Positions 52,208 to 60,508 of a DNA stretch of 64,000 nt are shown piece by piece. The DNA comes from CAZTAO01 sp964611645. Lineage in GTDB: Bacteria; Armatimonadota; UBA5829. Numbering within the stretch: position 1 is the stretch's first letter; every line of letters starts with the position of its first letter. Location of the stretch: contig CAZTAO010000016.1 in assembly GCA_964611645.1 (NCBI GenBank), positions 28,478-92,477 of the forward strand, in the 5' to 3' direction. The position numbers and the translations under genes were made by a program. Below the pieces are notes generated by a model. The model was not told where the DNA came from and did no database searches. It saw nothing but the letters and a program-made list of their open reading frames with translations.

Positions 52208-53734
52208 CTACAGGCCGATGGCCTTCCCCACCTCCGGGTACACTATCTTGCAGATGTCCCCTACCCTGTCTTCGTAGGCTTGGGGCTTTTCGGAGTGGAT
52301 GGGGATTATGGTTTTGGGGCGGATGGTCTGGACAACCCAGGCGAGATCGGGGCCTGAGGCGTGGCCTGAGACGTGGAGGGGGCTTCCCTCATCCCCGCCG
52401 ACCAGTCTCACTCCAAAATGATCCAGCCATCGTTTGAGCCTGTCCTGGTCAAACTGCATTTCCTCGTTGAATGCTTCGCACGATGAGTACGCCCACACCG
52501 AACCGGGCTTGGGCAGGATATATGCCAGCTCACCAACATCGAAGTAGCTGAAGCAGCAGATGAACTTGTCCTGGTTGGCGGACACATCCGACGGGCCCAC
52601 CACCAAGTCGGCATACTCGTCAAGAATCTCGCTGGCCCATTTCAGCGGTTTGCTTTGGTACTTCCTGTAGATTCTGATCCCGCTGGCTCTGATATCGGGA
52701 ACTGCCTGGGGATCCGCGCTGCGCATGGCGTTGAGCAGATAGGCATCTGATGGCAGAATCACCAACTCCCGTCCCGTCTCTTTCGCCACCTCCAGGAATA
52801 TCAGCAGGCGCTCAACATTTCTCGGTCCGAAGTCCGCAACCACAAGACCCTCCGCCGATCTCACCACTTCAAGGCACGCGTCGCGCACCTCCGGCTCAGT
52901 GCGCTTGCTCTCCGAGTTGATACGCGTCCCCTCGATAAGCATTGCTACAGGGTTCAGCTTTGCGACCTCCTCGGCGAACCGCCTGGTCATATAGCCATTG
53001 CCGCCGTGCAGCCTTATATCCCCGCTGTATACAACCCACCCCGCGCTGGTCTCAACAGCCCAGGCGGTTGCGCCGTAGACGGAGTGATCGACAGGGTAGC
53101 TGCGAATGGGGAGGCTGCCGCAGCGGTCGGAAGTCCGGCAGGCGGTCGGGGCAAGTTCGCGAGAACCGGCCGAACTCCCCCAGAACGCTTCGAACTCGGG
53201 AGTAGGCTGCTGCGTGAGGCAGTAGTCGCGATTGATAGAGACCGAACTCCTGTAGTTGGGCGTACAGACACCTGTCTCGTTGCAGGTCCTCTCCACATAG
53301 TAGCAATACTCCGCGCCGGTAGCTGACCGTCCCGCCTCCTGAAGAGCCTTGCTGACTGCGGCGGTCATCGGCGAGCAGTGGATCGGGATGTCGGGCCTGA
53401 GGTAGTGGATGGCTCCGATATGATCGACGTGGGCGTGGGAAACGAGCAGGCCATCCACGTGGCCTATCTGCTTCGGCGCGACCTGATCCCACGGGTCGCA
53501 GTCGCCCCAAATCAGGTCCTGCCGATAGAGGTCACAAAACGGCGGCAAAATGCCCAGGAGGATCTGCTCATATATCCCCGACAGGGTCTTCGGCTGCAAG
53601 AGTTCTTCGTAGAAGTCACCCTCTTTGCCGAAGTTCTTGCCGAAGTCGAAGAGCAGCCTGGCAGAGCCATCCTCAAGCAGTATCTTGTTGCCGCCGATGC
53701 AGTTGACCCCGTCGAAGCACGTGATCGAAACCAT
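52208..53734 (-). CDS. Metallo-beta-lactamase fold, beta-CASP hydrolase (RNase J-like)
   Basis: A 508-residue beta-CASP family protein. SHAHVDH (99-105) is the metal motif, His217 and YSGDI with Asp239 supply further ligands, SGHASG is motif B and IPIHSE motif C. The family includes RNase J and other nucleases. Between residues 140 and 210 a segment with Cys144, 151, 157, 172, 199 and 205 is unusual for RNase J and may be a zinc-binding or disulfide insert. The ATG at 53734 has AGGGG seven bases upstream. Nucleic acid is the probable substrate, not proven. Confidence 0.8.
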   Translation of the reverse strand: MVSITCFDGVNCIGGNKILLEDGSARLLFDFGKNFGKEGDFYEELLQPKTLSGIYEQILLGILPPFCDLYRQDLIWGDCDPWDQVAPKQIGHVDGLLVSHAHVDHIGAIHYLRPDIPIHCSPMTAAVSKALQEAGRSATGAEYCYYVERTCNETGVCTPNYRSSVSINRDYCLTQQPTPEFEAFWGSSAGSRELAPTACRTSDRCGSLPIRSYPVDHSVYGATAWAVETSAGWVVYSGDIRLHGGNGYMTRRFAEEVAKLNPVAMLIEGTRINSESKRTEPEVRDACLEVVRSAEGLVVADFGPRNVERLLIFLEVAKETGRELVILPSDAYLLNAMRSADPQAVPDIRASGIRIYRKYQSKPLKWASEILDEYADLVVGPSDVSANQDKFICCFSYFDVGELAYILPKPGSVWAYSSCEAFNEEMQFDQDRLKRWLDHFGVRLVGGDEGSPLHVSGHASGPDLAWVVQTIRPKTIIPIHSEKPQAYEDRVGDICKIVYPEVGKAIGL

Positions 53735-53745
53735 ATACCCACCCC

Positions 53746-55050
53746 TTACTTCATGAATAGTTCTATGACAGGCACGGTCACGTTGGGCTTCTTGACCGGC
53801 AAGGCAAGCATCAAGGAATTCTTCTCGCCGTCCACCGTCGGGGTCATGTTCTCCCCCTTGGTCATCATCTTGACCTCGGAGCCGTCGTTGAGAAGCTGCG
53901 CATACTCCACGCGTCCCCCGAAGCCATCGAGATGCAGGTATACGAACGGCCACGCGAAGACGTGAACGTACATGCGATTGGTCTTGGGATTGTATGTGAG
54001 GCGGCAGTCCTGCGGGGCTTTGAACTCCTCCGGCGCTTGCGTGCAGCCATATATGGAGCGGCTGTGGCGCTTCATCCACTCGCCCATGCCCTCTAGTCTC
54101 TCCAGGGCGCGATAGTCGATTTCACCGCAGGCCGTCGGGCCGACGTTCAGCAGCAGGTTTCCGCCTTTGCTGACGGTGTCACACAGCATCTGCACCAGTT
54201 GCTCCAGACTCTTCCAACTGGCCTCATCCCGGTGGTAGCCCCACGATCCGGAGAATGTCTGGCAAGCTTCCCAAACCACCGGCTTGCCATCCACCCTAAC
54301 CCATTCCCTTGGCTGGAACTGCTCCGGCGTTTTCACGTCCCACCCAGATTCCAGGTCGAGCCTGTCGTCCAGGATAACCTGCGGCTGAAGCTCTCGCACC
54401 ATCTTGTACAGCCCCTCGCTGTCCCACGCTTCCCGCCCTTTGCCCTCCGTGAATGTGTCAAACGGGAACTTGCCTGCGGGGTAGCTGAAGTCGAACCACA
54501 AAATGTCGATCTTGCCGTAGTCTGTGAGCAGTTCGCGAACCTGGCCATGGAGATACTCAATGTACTTCTTCTGGTCTCTGTTCTCATTGAGCTTCTTGCG
54601 GTCGGGATGATTGCGCATCGAATGCAGGTCGTCGATGACGAAGTCAGGGTGGTGCCAGTCGATCAGTGAATGGTACAGTCCCACTTTCATGCCATTGCCC
54701 CTGAAAGCGTCCACCATCGGCCTGATCAGGTCTCTGCCGGCCGGGGTATTTGTGGCCTTGTAGTCCGTGAGCTTGGAGTCCCACATGCAGAAACCGTCGT
54801 GATGCTTGGTGGTGATCACAAAGTACTTCATACCGGCATTTGCGGCGGTCTTCGCCCAGAACTCGGGGTCGTAGAGGTCTGGGTCAAAATACTTCAGGTA
54901 ATTGTCGTATGTTTCGTTGGGAATCTCCTCATATTGCTTCACCCACTCGTGCCGTGCGAGGAGCGAGTAGATGCCCCAGTGAATGAACATTCCGAACCTG
55001 TCCTGGGTGAACCACGAGGTATCGCCGGGGGTAGTTATAGTTTCGAGCAT
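53746..55050 (-). CDS. GH29 alpha-L-fucosidase
   Basis: Retaining glycosidase of family GH29, 434 residues. RFGMFIHWGIYSLLARHEWV, TTKHHDGFCMWDS and DILWFDFSY with the nucleophile Asp187 are diagnostic. No signal peptide is visible, so it appears cytoplasmic, unlike many secreted fucosidases. The ATG at 55050 has AAGGA upstream. The beta-CASP gene starts eleven bases after its stop. Fucosylated glycan use is the likely context. Confidence 0.88.
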   Translation of the reverse strand: MLETITTPGDTSWFTQDRFGMFIHWGIYSLLARHEWVKQYEEIPNETYDNYLKYFDPDLYDPEFWAKTAANAGMKYFVITTKHHDGFCMWDSKLTDYKATNTPAGRDLIRPMVDAFRGNGMKVGLYHSLIDWHHPDFVIDDLHSMRNHPDRKKLNENRDQKKYIEYLHGQVRELLTDYGKIDILWFDFSYPAGKFPFDTFTEGKGREAWDSEGLYKMVRELQPQVILDDRLDLESGWDVKTPEQFQPREWVRVDGKPVVWEACQTFSGSWGYHRDEASWKSLEQLVQMLCDTVSKGGNLLLNVGPTACGEIDYRALERLEGMGEWMKRHSRSIYGCTQAPEEFKAPQDCRLTYNPKTNRMYVHVFAWPFVYLHLDGFGGRVEYAQLLNDGSEVKMMTKGENMTPTVDGEKNSLMLALPVKKPNVTVPVIELFMK

Positions 55051-55090
55051 AGTGTGTCGTCCTTGGTGCAAGATTGTGCGTGCCCCTCAC

Positions 55091-55180
55091 CCCTACCCTC
55101 TCCGCGAGGGGCCGGGGAGAGGGAGCACCGCAAGCAGCGGTGATATTGCCATACGCCATAGGCCATTGGCTATTGGCTAC
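55091..55180. repeat. Hairpin and GCCATAGGCC-type repeat between glnA and the GH29 gene
   Basis: CCCTCTCC pairs with GGAGAGGG at 55091-55121, and a copy of the repeat at 11767-11887 occupies 55148-55180. The second runs into the glnA stop codon. The pair may form the glnA terminator. Confidence 0.5.
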
Positions 55181-56505
55181 AATATCGGCAGATATCTCTT
55201 GATCTCCCAATCAGTCACCTGGCTTCTAAACTCGTCCCATTCTTTCTTCTTGATCCAGATGAAGCGCTCGAAGGCGTGCTCACCCAGGGTTTCGCGGACC
55301 AGGTCGCTCTGTTTGGTGAGAGCTATCGCCTCTCCGAGGCTGCCGGGCAGGGTCTTGATACCCCTTGCGAGGCGCTGTTCTTCTGTGAGCTCGAAGAGGT
55401 TGTCGGTCATCTCCGGTTCGAGTTCGTAGTCTTCTTCAATCCCTTTGAGACCCGCCGCCAGCATCACCGCAAACGCCAGATATGGGTTGCAGGCAGGATC
55501 GGGGCATCTCAGCTCCGCGCGGGTTGCCTGCTCTTTGCCCGGCCTGTGCATCGGGACCCGCACCAGCGCCGAGCGGTTCTGCTGAGACCACGCCACATAA
55601 ACCGGCGCCTCAAAACCAGGCACCAATCGCTTGTAGGAGTTCACCCATTGGGCCAGCAGCGATGATATCTCCGGCGCGTGGCGAAGCAGCCCGGCTACAT
55701 AACACTTGGCTTCCCTGGACATATAGTTGGGGTCTTTGGCATCGTAGAAGGCATTCTTCGCCCCGACAAACAGCGACTGGTGCGTGTGCATTCCACTGCC
55801 ATCTTCCCCCTGAATGGGCTTGGGCATGAATGTGGCGTAGAGACCGTGTTGGTGGGCAACTTCCTTCACCACCAGTCTGTACGTCATCGCGGAATCGGCC
55901 ATCGTGAGGGCGTCGGCATATCTGAGGTCGATCTCGTGCTGGCTGGGGGCAACCTCGTGGTGGCTGAACTCCACCTGGATGTCCATCTGCTTGAGCATCA
56001 GAATAGTATCGCGGCGAAGGGTCGTGGCGGCGTCGAGCGGGGTAAGGTCGAAATACCCGCCGGAATCCAGAGGCTCGGTCGATGTGCTGTTGCGGAAGTA
56101 GAAATACTCCAGTTCCGGAGCAACGTAGAACGTGTAGCCCTTGTCCGCAGCCTTCTTCAACTGCCTCTTCAGGATGTAGCGAGGGTCTCCCTGATACGGC
56201 GAGCCATCCGGGTTGAGTATATCGCAGAACATCTTGGCAACCGAATGGTCCGAAGGTCTCCACGGCAGCAGCGTGAACGTCGTGGGGTCAGGCATCGCGA
56301 CCGTATCCGACTCCTGGATGTCCTGGTAGCCTGTAATAGACGAGCCGTCGAAGCCTATGCCCTCATTGAGAGCCTCCTCCAACTGCTCGATGGTTATGGC
56401 GACGCTTTTCATCAGGCCGAGGATGTCCGTGAACCACAAGCGTATGAACTCCACACCCCGGTCGCTGCATTCCTTCAGAACCCACTCTTTGCCCGCGTCT
56501 GTCAT
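55177..56505 (-). CDS. glnA: Glutamine synthetase type I
   Basis: Assimilates ammonium, 442 residues, GSI-alpha-like. FDGSSITGYQDIQESD, YFDLTPLD, SHHEVAPSQHEIDLRY and FMPKPIQGEDGSGMHTHQS are active-site landmarks. Where adenylylated enzymes have a Tyr in NLY, this one has DNLFELTEEQR, so covalent adenylylation is unlikely. The ATG at 56505 has GGAGG seven bases upstream. The start lies just after the stop of a GlnR-like regulator on the same strand. Confidence 0.95.
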   Translation of the reverse strand: MTDAGKEWVLKECSDRGVEFIRLWFTDILGLMKSVAITIEQLEEALNEGIGFDGSSITGYQDIQESDTVAMPDPTTFTLLPWRPSDHSVAKMFCDILNPDGSPYQGDPRYILKRQLKKAADKGYTFYVAPELEYFYFRNSTSTEPLDSGGYFDLTPLDAATTLRRDTILMLKQMDIQVEFSHHEVAPSQHEIDLRYADALTMADSAMTYRLVVKEVAHQHGLYATFMPKPIQGEDGSGMHTHQSLFVGAKNAFYDAKDPNYMSREAKCYVAGLLRHAPEISSLLAQWVNSYKRLVPGFEAPVYVAWSQQNRSALVRVPMHRPGKEQATRAELRCPDPACNPYLAFAVMLAAGLKGIEEDYELEPEMTDNLFELTEEQRLARGIKTLPGSLGEAIALTKQSDLVRETLGEHAFERFIWIKKKEWDEFRSQVTDWEIKRYLPIL

Positions 56506-56519
56506 CTGGGCGCCTCCAT

Positions 56520-57191
56520 TCATCGCTTACCCACGTACTTGTAGCCTACTCCGTGGACTGTCTGGATGCTGTCCTCGTGTTTGGAGCCAAGCTTCGCCCT
56601 GATCCGACGCACGTGAACGTCCACGGTCCGCAGGCCTCCAAAGTACTCATAGCCCCACACCTGGTTCAGCAGGGCCTCCCGCGTATGCACACGTCCTGGA
56701 TGCGCAACCAGGTATCTCAGAAGCTCAAATTCCTTGAATGTCAGAGGAAGCTGCCTGCCATCAACCGTGACCTCGAAACTCTCCGGGTTGATAACCAGCC
56801 CATCCGCCCCCAGCAGTCCTGCGGCCCGGCCTTTGCCCTTACCAAGCAGCCTCGACAACCTCGTCGACAGCTCAGCCGACTCGAACGGGTAGAGTATAAA
56901 GTCCTGGAAGTAGGAACTGCTCAGTTCATCGACCTCAGCAGACTCCACCACAGCCAGCCGCGCGGCCTTCGCCACCTGGTCGTAATGCTCGATCAGTTCC
57001 TTGGCTGGCGCGAAGGTCTTCCGAGGGTTCCGCAGGTCGACCATCACGATCTCAGGGCTACCTTTGGCCACAGAGGAGGCGAGCGAATCCCAGTCCCAGG
57101 CGCAAGTCACAAAATGACTCAGCCCTGCGACACTCGCCGCCATCGGCACAACCTCCGATTCTGAACTTCCAATAACCAGGATTCTTGGCAT
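56520..57191 (-). CDS. GlnR-like orphan response regulator (OmpR family)
   Basis: A 223-residue transcription factor. The receiver-like domain (1-115) keeps Asp52 (VMVDLRNP), but the acidic pair near residue 10 is replaced by SSES, so normal phosphorylation is doubtful. The C-terminal winged helix reads FKEFELLRYLVAHPGRVHTR, then VWGYEYFGGLRTVDVHVRRI, very close to actinobacterial GlnR, the phosphorylation-independent nitrogen regulator. No histidine kinase is adjacent. Its stop is 14 bases from the glnA start, so it may control glnA. That role is inference from homology and position. Confidence 0.8.
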   Translation of the reverse strand: MPRILVIGSSESEVVPMAASVAGLSHFVTCAWDWDSLASSVAKGSPEIVMVDLRNPRKTFAPAKELIEHYDQVAKAARLAVVESAEVDELSSSYFQDFILYPFESAELSTRLSRLLGKGKGRAAGLLGADGLVINPESFEVTVDGRQLPLTFKEFELLRYLVAHPGRVHTREALLNQVWGYEYFGGLRTVDVHVRRIRAKLGSKHEDSIQTVHGVGYKYVGKR

Positions 57192-57205
57192 TACCAGACA
57201 ATACG

Positions 57206-57337
57206 ATCACGAAAACACGAAACGAACTAACATGGATACACAGGATATACAGGATAAACACGGTTTTCCACTGTCGTTTTCCGTATCCTGTCTATCCTGT
57301 TCATCCATGTAAAATACTGGTTTTCGGGTTTTCGTGA
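57206..57337. repeat. 132-bp nested palindrome
   Basis: Outer arms ATCACGAAAACACGAAA (57206-57222) and TTTTCGGGTTTTCGTGAT (57320-57337) and inner arms CATGGATACACAGGATATAC (from 57231) and the complementary stretch 57284-57309 nest. TATCCTG-type units are repeated in it. The outer right arm recurs at 62141-62157. It lies upstream of the GlnR-like gene. Confidence 0.8.
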
Positions 57338-57341
57338 TTCG

Positions 57342-58163
57342 TTACCCCTCCGCGATCCACTTGTTCAGATTCACTACCGTGGCTCTGATGTCTTTGGCCT
57401 GTTCCTCGCCGCTGATCTCCCGCTCGATCACCAGTTCGCCGGTGAAGCCGATCTTCTTGAGCTTGGAGATGAACTCCGGATAGCGCACGTTCCCCAGCCC
57501 GGCAGCCACTTCGTGACCGAGGTTCATACCGTCGGTCGGCGGTACGCCGTCTTTGGCGTGAACGTTTCGTACATATTGGCCGAATGTGTCGAGGGCATCA
57601 ATGGGGTTGCCTTTGCCGTACATGATCAGGTTGGCGGGGTCGAGGTTGATCCCCAGATTACCTGTGCCAACCCGCTCGATTGTTCGCAGAATGACCACAG
57701 GTGTCTCCTGCCCGGTCTCGAACCAGAATCCAATTCCAAGGCTCTTGCAGTGTTTGGCTACGTCTGCTATAGCTTCCACCACGCCGTCGTACGCCGGGTC
57801 GGTCATGTTCTCGGGGATGAAGCCGCAGTGGGTGATGATCGCGGGCGCGCCGATCATTGCTGCAAAGTCGGCCCATTGCTTGAGTTGCGCAACTCTCATC
57901 GCCCTGAACTCCTCGGGAACGATACCAAGCGTGACCGGTCCCTTTATGAAGTTCCACTCAGCAGGCCCAGTGTACCCGGCCCACATTGCGCAGACTCGCA
58001 CGCCGGTCTCCGCGGATTCTTTCTTCACCCTCTCAGCCGACTCCCTGGTCGCAAGCGTTGGGTCCCAGCAATTGAGTTGGCAGGTTTTCAGCCCGAAATC
58101 CCGCACCGGTTCAAACGGGTTCTTGTCCGTGGTAAGGGTTTGGATAACACCGATTTCCATCAT
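57342..58163 (-). CDS. Sugar phosphate isomerase/epimerase-family protein
   Basis: Xylose isomerase-like TIM-barrel protein, 273 residues. WFETGQETP, INLDPANLIMYG, VRNVHAKDG and ELVIEREIS carry the Glu, Asp, His and Glu expected for the divalent metal site. Members epimerise or isomerise free or modified sugars; the substrate here is unknown. The double ATG at 58163 has GAGG upstream. It starts 37 bases after the enolase-superfamily gene. Confidence 0.8.
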   Translation of the reverse strand: MMEIGVIQTLTTDKNPFEPVRDFGLKTCQLNCWDPTLATRESAERVKKESAETGVRVCAMWAGYTGPAEWNFIKGPVTLGIVPEEFRAMRVAQLKQWADFAAMIGAPAIITHCGFIPENMTDPAYDGVVEAIADVAKHCKSLGIGFWFETGQETPVVILRTIERVGTGNLGINLDPANLIMYGKGNPIDALDTFGQYVRNVHAKDGVPPTDGMNLGHEVAAGLGNVRYPEFISKLKKIGFTGELVIEREISGEEQAKDIRATVVNLNKWIAEG

Positions 58164-58200
58164 TGGATTGACCTCTCTCTTTTCATTGCCGCGCAGTATC

Positions 58201-59493
58201 CTACCCGCGAGAGACCGCGAGGTAGTGTTCGCTCTTCTCCAGTACTCCGCCGCTGGACCCGTAGAAGTCCTCGCCCAGGGTGAACAACCCGTCTTGCATC
58301 TGGGTCCAGGGCGCTCGGCCGAGCGGATGGTAGCCCTGCATGGCTTCCCAGTTGCAGTAGTTCTGGTGGCCGTTGGTCTCAATCACACCTATCTTCATAC
58401 CAGGAAGCGGAGCAAGCCGGGCTGCTACGTTCTTGTTCCAGTCAACCAGCACCGGGCTTACAGTCAGGTCCGCGCAGAACGCGGGGACGCTATGATCGTG
58501 ACACAGTTTCGCGATCCTCAGACTCATGCTCATTGTCTTGGCGATGGGTTTCAGAGCAATAGCCCCGTATCCCATCTGGATTCTGGCAAGAGCGTCTTTG
58601 TCGGAATGGGCGCTTTCATCTGCGGCAAGGCTCGCGGGAATATCCCGCACGTCCACTTCATATTCTTCAGGGAACGGCTCTTCTACAATCATAATGCGCT
58701 CCAGCGCCCCTATCTTGCCCGCGTGGTTCAGGAGCTTCATCAAGCGGTCCTTGGAGTCGTAGCGGCCGTTGGCGTCCAGGTAGTAGGGAATGCGACCGTC
58801 CTCGGTGTGGGCACAGTGCTTGTCCTTCACCATCGCGTGGATAGCCGAGAGCCTCTCCTTGTCCCACTCCACCATCTTGTCCAGGTCGCCATCTTTGTCC
58901 GGGTCGGAGCCTATCTTGATTTTGAGAAAGAAGAAGCCCTCATCCACAGCAGCCCTGATAGCGTCCATCGATACCCCGTAGCTCATAAGCGGGATCACGG
59001 CAAGCTGGGAGTGCTTGGTGGTAAGCGCGGGCTTGAGGTCGGTGGGAACCATCTCATCAAAGCTGGTGATTCCCGACTGCTCGCAATACAACTGCCACGC
59101 GGCGTTGTCCACTGCCACCAGCGCGTTCAGAGCAAACGTCAGACGAAGATCGGGATTTCGGGTAATGGTCTTGCCGTAAGCGTAGACCTCCGGCAGGATC
59201 GACTCCAAAAGATCCAGTGGGGTGTTGAATGGCGTCTGCCTGGCCAACTGGAGTGCGTATTCCGTCATCAGATACATCAGCGCATTGCCCGCCGCCTGTG
59301 GGTTGCGCAGGAATACCGCGGCGTCCGACCACAGCGGGCTCTGAGTTGCTGTTCCAAGGCCTGTGCAGCCTGTTTCGCTTTCCATGAATGCGACAGCCTG
59401 CCACGCTTCCGTGAGGAACGCCCCCTTGAAACCGAACGGCGCGACCAGCGGTTCACGCTCGAAGTTGCTTCTTGTCTTATTAACGCGAATCAT
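58201..59493 (-). CDS. Enolase-superfamily (mandelate racemase/MLE-like) protein
   Basis: A 430-residue acid-sugar dehydratase or epimerase-like protein. The KxK pair Lys191/Lys193 (LKIKIG), Asp240 (YYLDANGRYD), Glu271 (IVEEPFPEE), Asp292 (LAADESAHS) and Lys315 (ALKPIAK) are the metal ligands and bases expected. Two catalytic Lys groups point to the MLE subgroup (dipeptide epimerases, OSBS, MLE) over the acid-sugar dehydratases. The chain is longer than usual (about 360). The ATG at 59493 has AGGTGA six bases upstream. Confidence 0.8.
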   Translation of the reverse strand: MIRVNKTRSNFEREPLVAPFGFKGAFLTEAWQAVAFMESETGCTGLGTATQSPLWSDAAVFLRNPQAAGNALMYLMTEYALQLARQTPFNTPLDLLESILPEVYAYGKTITRNPDLRLTFALNALVAVDNAAWQLYCEQSGITSFDEMVPTDLKPALTTKHSQLAVIPLMSYGVSMDAIRAAVDEGFFFLKIKIGSDPDKDGDLDKMVEWDKERLSAIHAMVKDKHCAHTEDGRIPYYLDANGRYDSKDRLMKLLNHAGKIGALERIMIVEEPFPEEYEVDVRDIPASLAADESAHSDKDALARIQMGYGAIALKPIAKTMSMSLRIAKLCHDHSVPAFCADLTVSPVLVDWNKNVAARLAPLPGMKIGVIETNGHQNYCNWEAMQGYHPLGRAPWTQMQDGLFTLGEDFYGSSGGVLEKSEHYLAVSRG

Positions 59494-59611
59494 GATTTCA
59501 CCTGCAAGAGAAATGGGAAAGGCAGTCGTTGCCGGGTGGGATGGTTTGCGAACCGCCGCCCACTGCCTATGCAGAGTTAGCAATTGGGGGCCTGAATTCC
59601 TCCGGGGAATC

Positions 59612-60508
59612 TCAGTCCGTGGCATTCGTCCGCGTGCGCTTTCGGTAGGTTCGGACGCGCAGCTTCTCACCGTCCGTGCTGATTGTTACCGCGCCATCCA
59701 GGTCAGTGCGATAGACCCTGGCATCGACCTCTTCAAGCCGGGCAAGCGTTTTGGGTGACGGGTGGCCGTAGCGATTGCCCCTGCCACAGGAGACAACCGC
59801 CACCTTTGGCTTGACTCTGGCAAGCCACTGTTCGGACGAGGCCGCCGCCGAACCCTGGTGGCCAACCTGCAGCACCTGCGCCCGAACACTGGCTGACCGC
59901 CCCAGAATCTCACTCTCCGATTCCATTGTGGCGTCGCCTGTGAGGAGAAACGAAGCGTGTTTGTAGGTGACTTTCACCACCATCGAGGCTTCGTTGAGAT
60001 TGGCGTATTCTTTCCCGCGCGCAGGATGCAGGATGATGAGCTGCACCCCGTCCTTGAGGGTTACTCTGTCCCCTGCGGAACCGATCCGGTACTTGGCCTT
60101 GCTTCGCTTCACCTCGCGGAGAAACGCATCGTAGAACAGCGATCCGTCCGGATGGCCGATGTCCAGCACATTGATCGCCGGGATGCGGCGCAGCAGTGAT
60201 GCGTAACCGCTAACGTGGTCGGCGTGTGGGTGGCTCAAGATGGCAAGGTCGATGCGGTTCACCCCGAGGCTGCGCAGGTACTTGGCTGTTACCCGGTCAC
60301 CAACCATACTGGCATCTTTCCAGCTATCTGTCCCACAGTCATAGACAATGGTCTTCCCCGAGGGTGTCCGCATAACAACAGACAACCCCTCTCCCACGTC
60401 CAGGAATGTCACCGACAGATCGCCAGGCTTGGCGAGGTATGCCGCTGCAGTCGCGAACACAACCACAACTGCCAGCAGGGCAACGATCAGCCGTCTATTT
60501 CGCAGCAT
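59612..60508 (-). CDS. ComEC C-terminal-type metallo-beta-lactamase protein
   Basis: A 298-residue exported or membrane-anchored protein. One N-terminal hydrophobic helix (LIVALLAVVVVFATAAAYLA) precedes a metallo-beta-lactamase domain with LSVTFLDVGEGLSVVMRTPS, LSHPHADHVSGY and FLLTGDATMESE, the pattern of the soluble domain of ComEC/Rec2. It overlaps the membrane ComEC gene by 14 bases. ComEC domain in one chain is usual; here the two parts are separate genes. It may degrade the non-transported DNA strand. Confidence 0.85.
   Translation of the reverse strand: MLRNRRLIVALLAVVVVFATAAAYLAKPGDLSVTFLDVGEGLSVVMRTPSGKTIVYDCGTDSWKDASMVGDRVTAKYLRSLGVNRIDLAILSHPHADHVSGYASLLRRIPAINVLDIGHPDGSLFYDAFLREVKRSKAKYRIGSAGDRVTLKDGVQLIILHPARGKEYANLNEASMVVKVTYKHASFLLTGDATMESESEILGRSASVRAQVLQVGHQGSAAASSEQWLARVKPKVAVVSCGRGNRYGHPSPKTLARLEEVDARVYRTDLDGAVTISTDGEKLRVRTYRKRTRTNATD

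Noticed and set aside
57586..59580. Plus-strand open frame of 664 codons
   Set aside because: It lies antisense across the sugar isomerase-like and enolase-superfamily genes, both of which have complete motifs; it is a GC-rich shadow.
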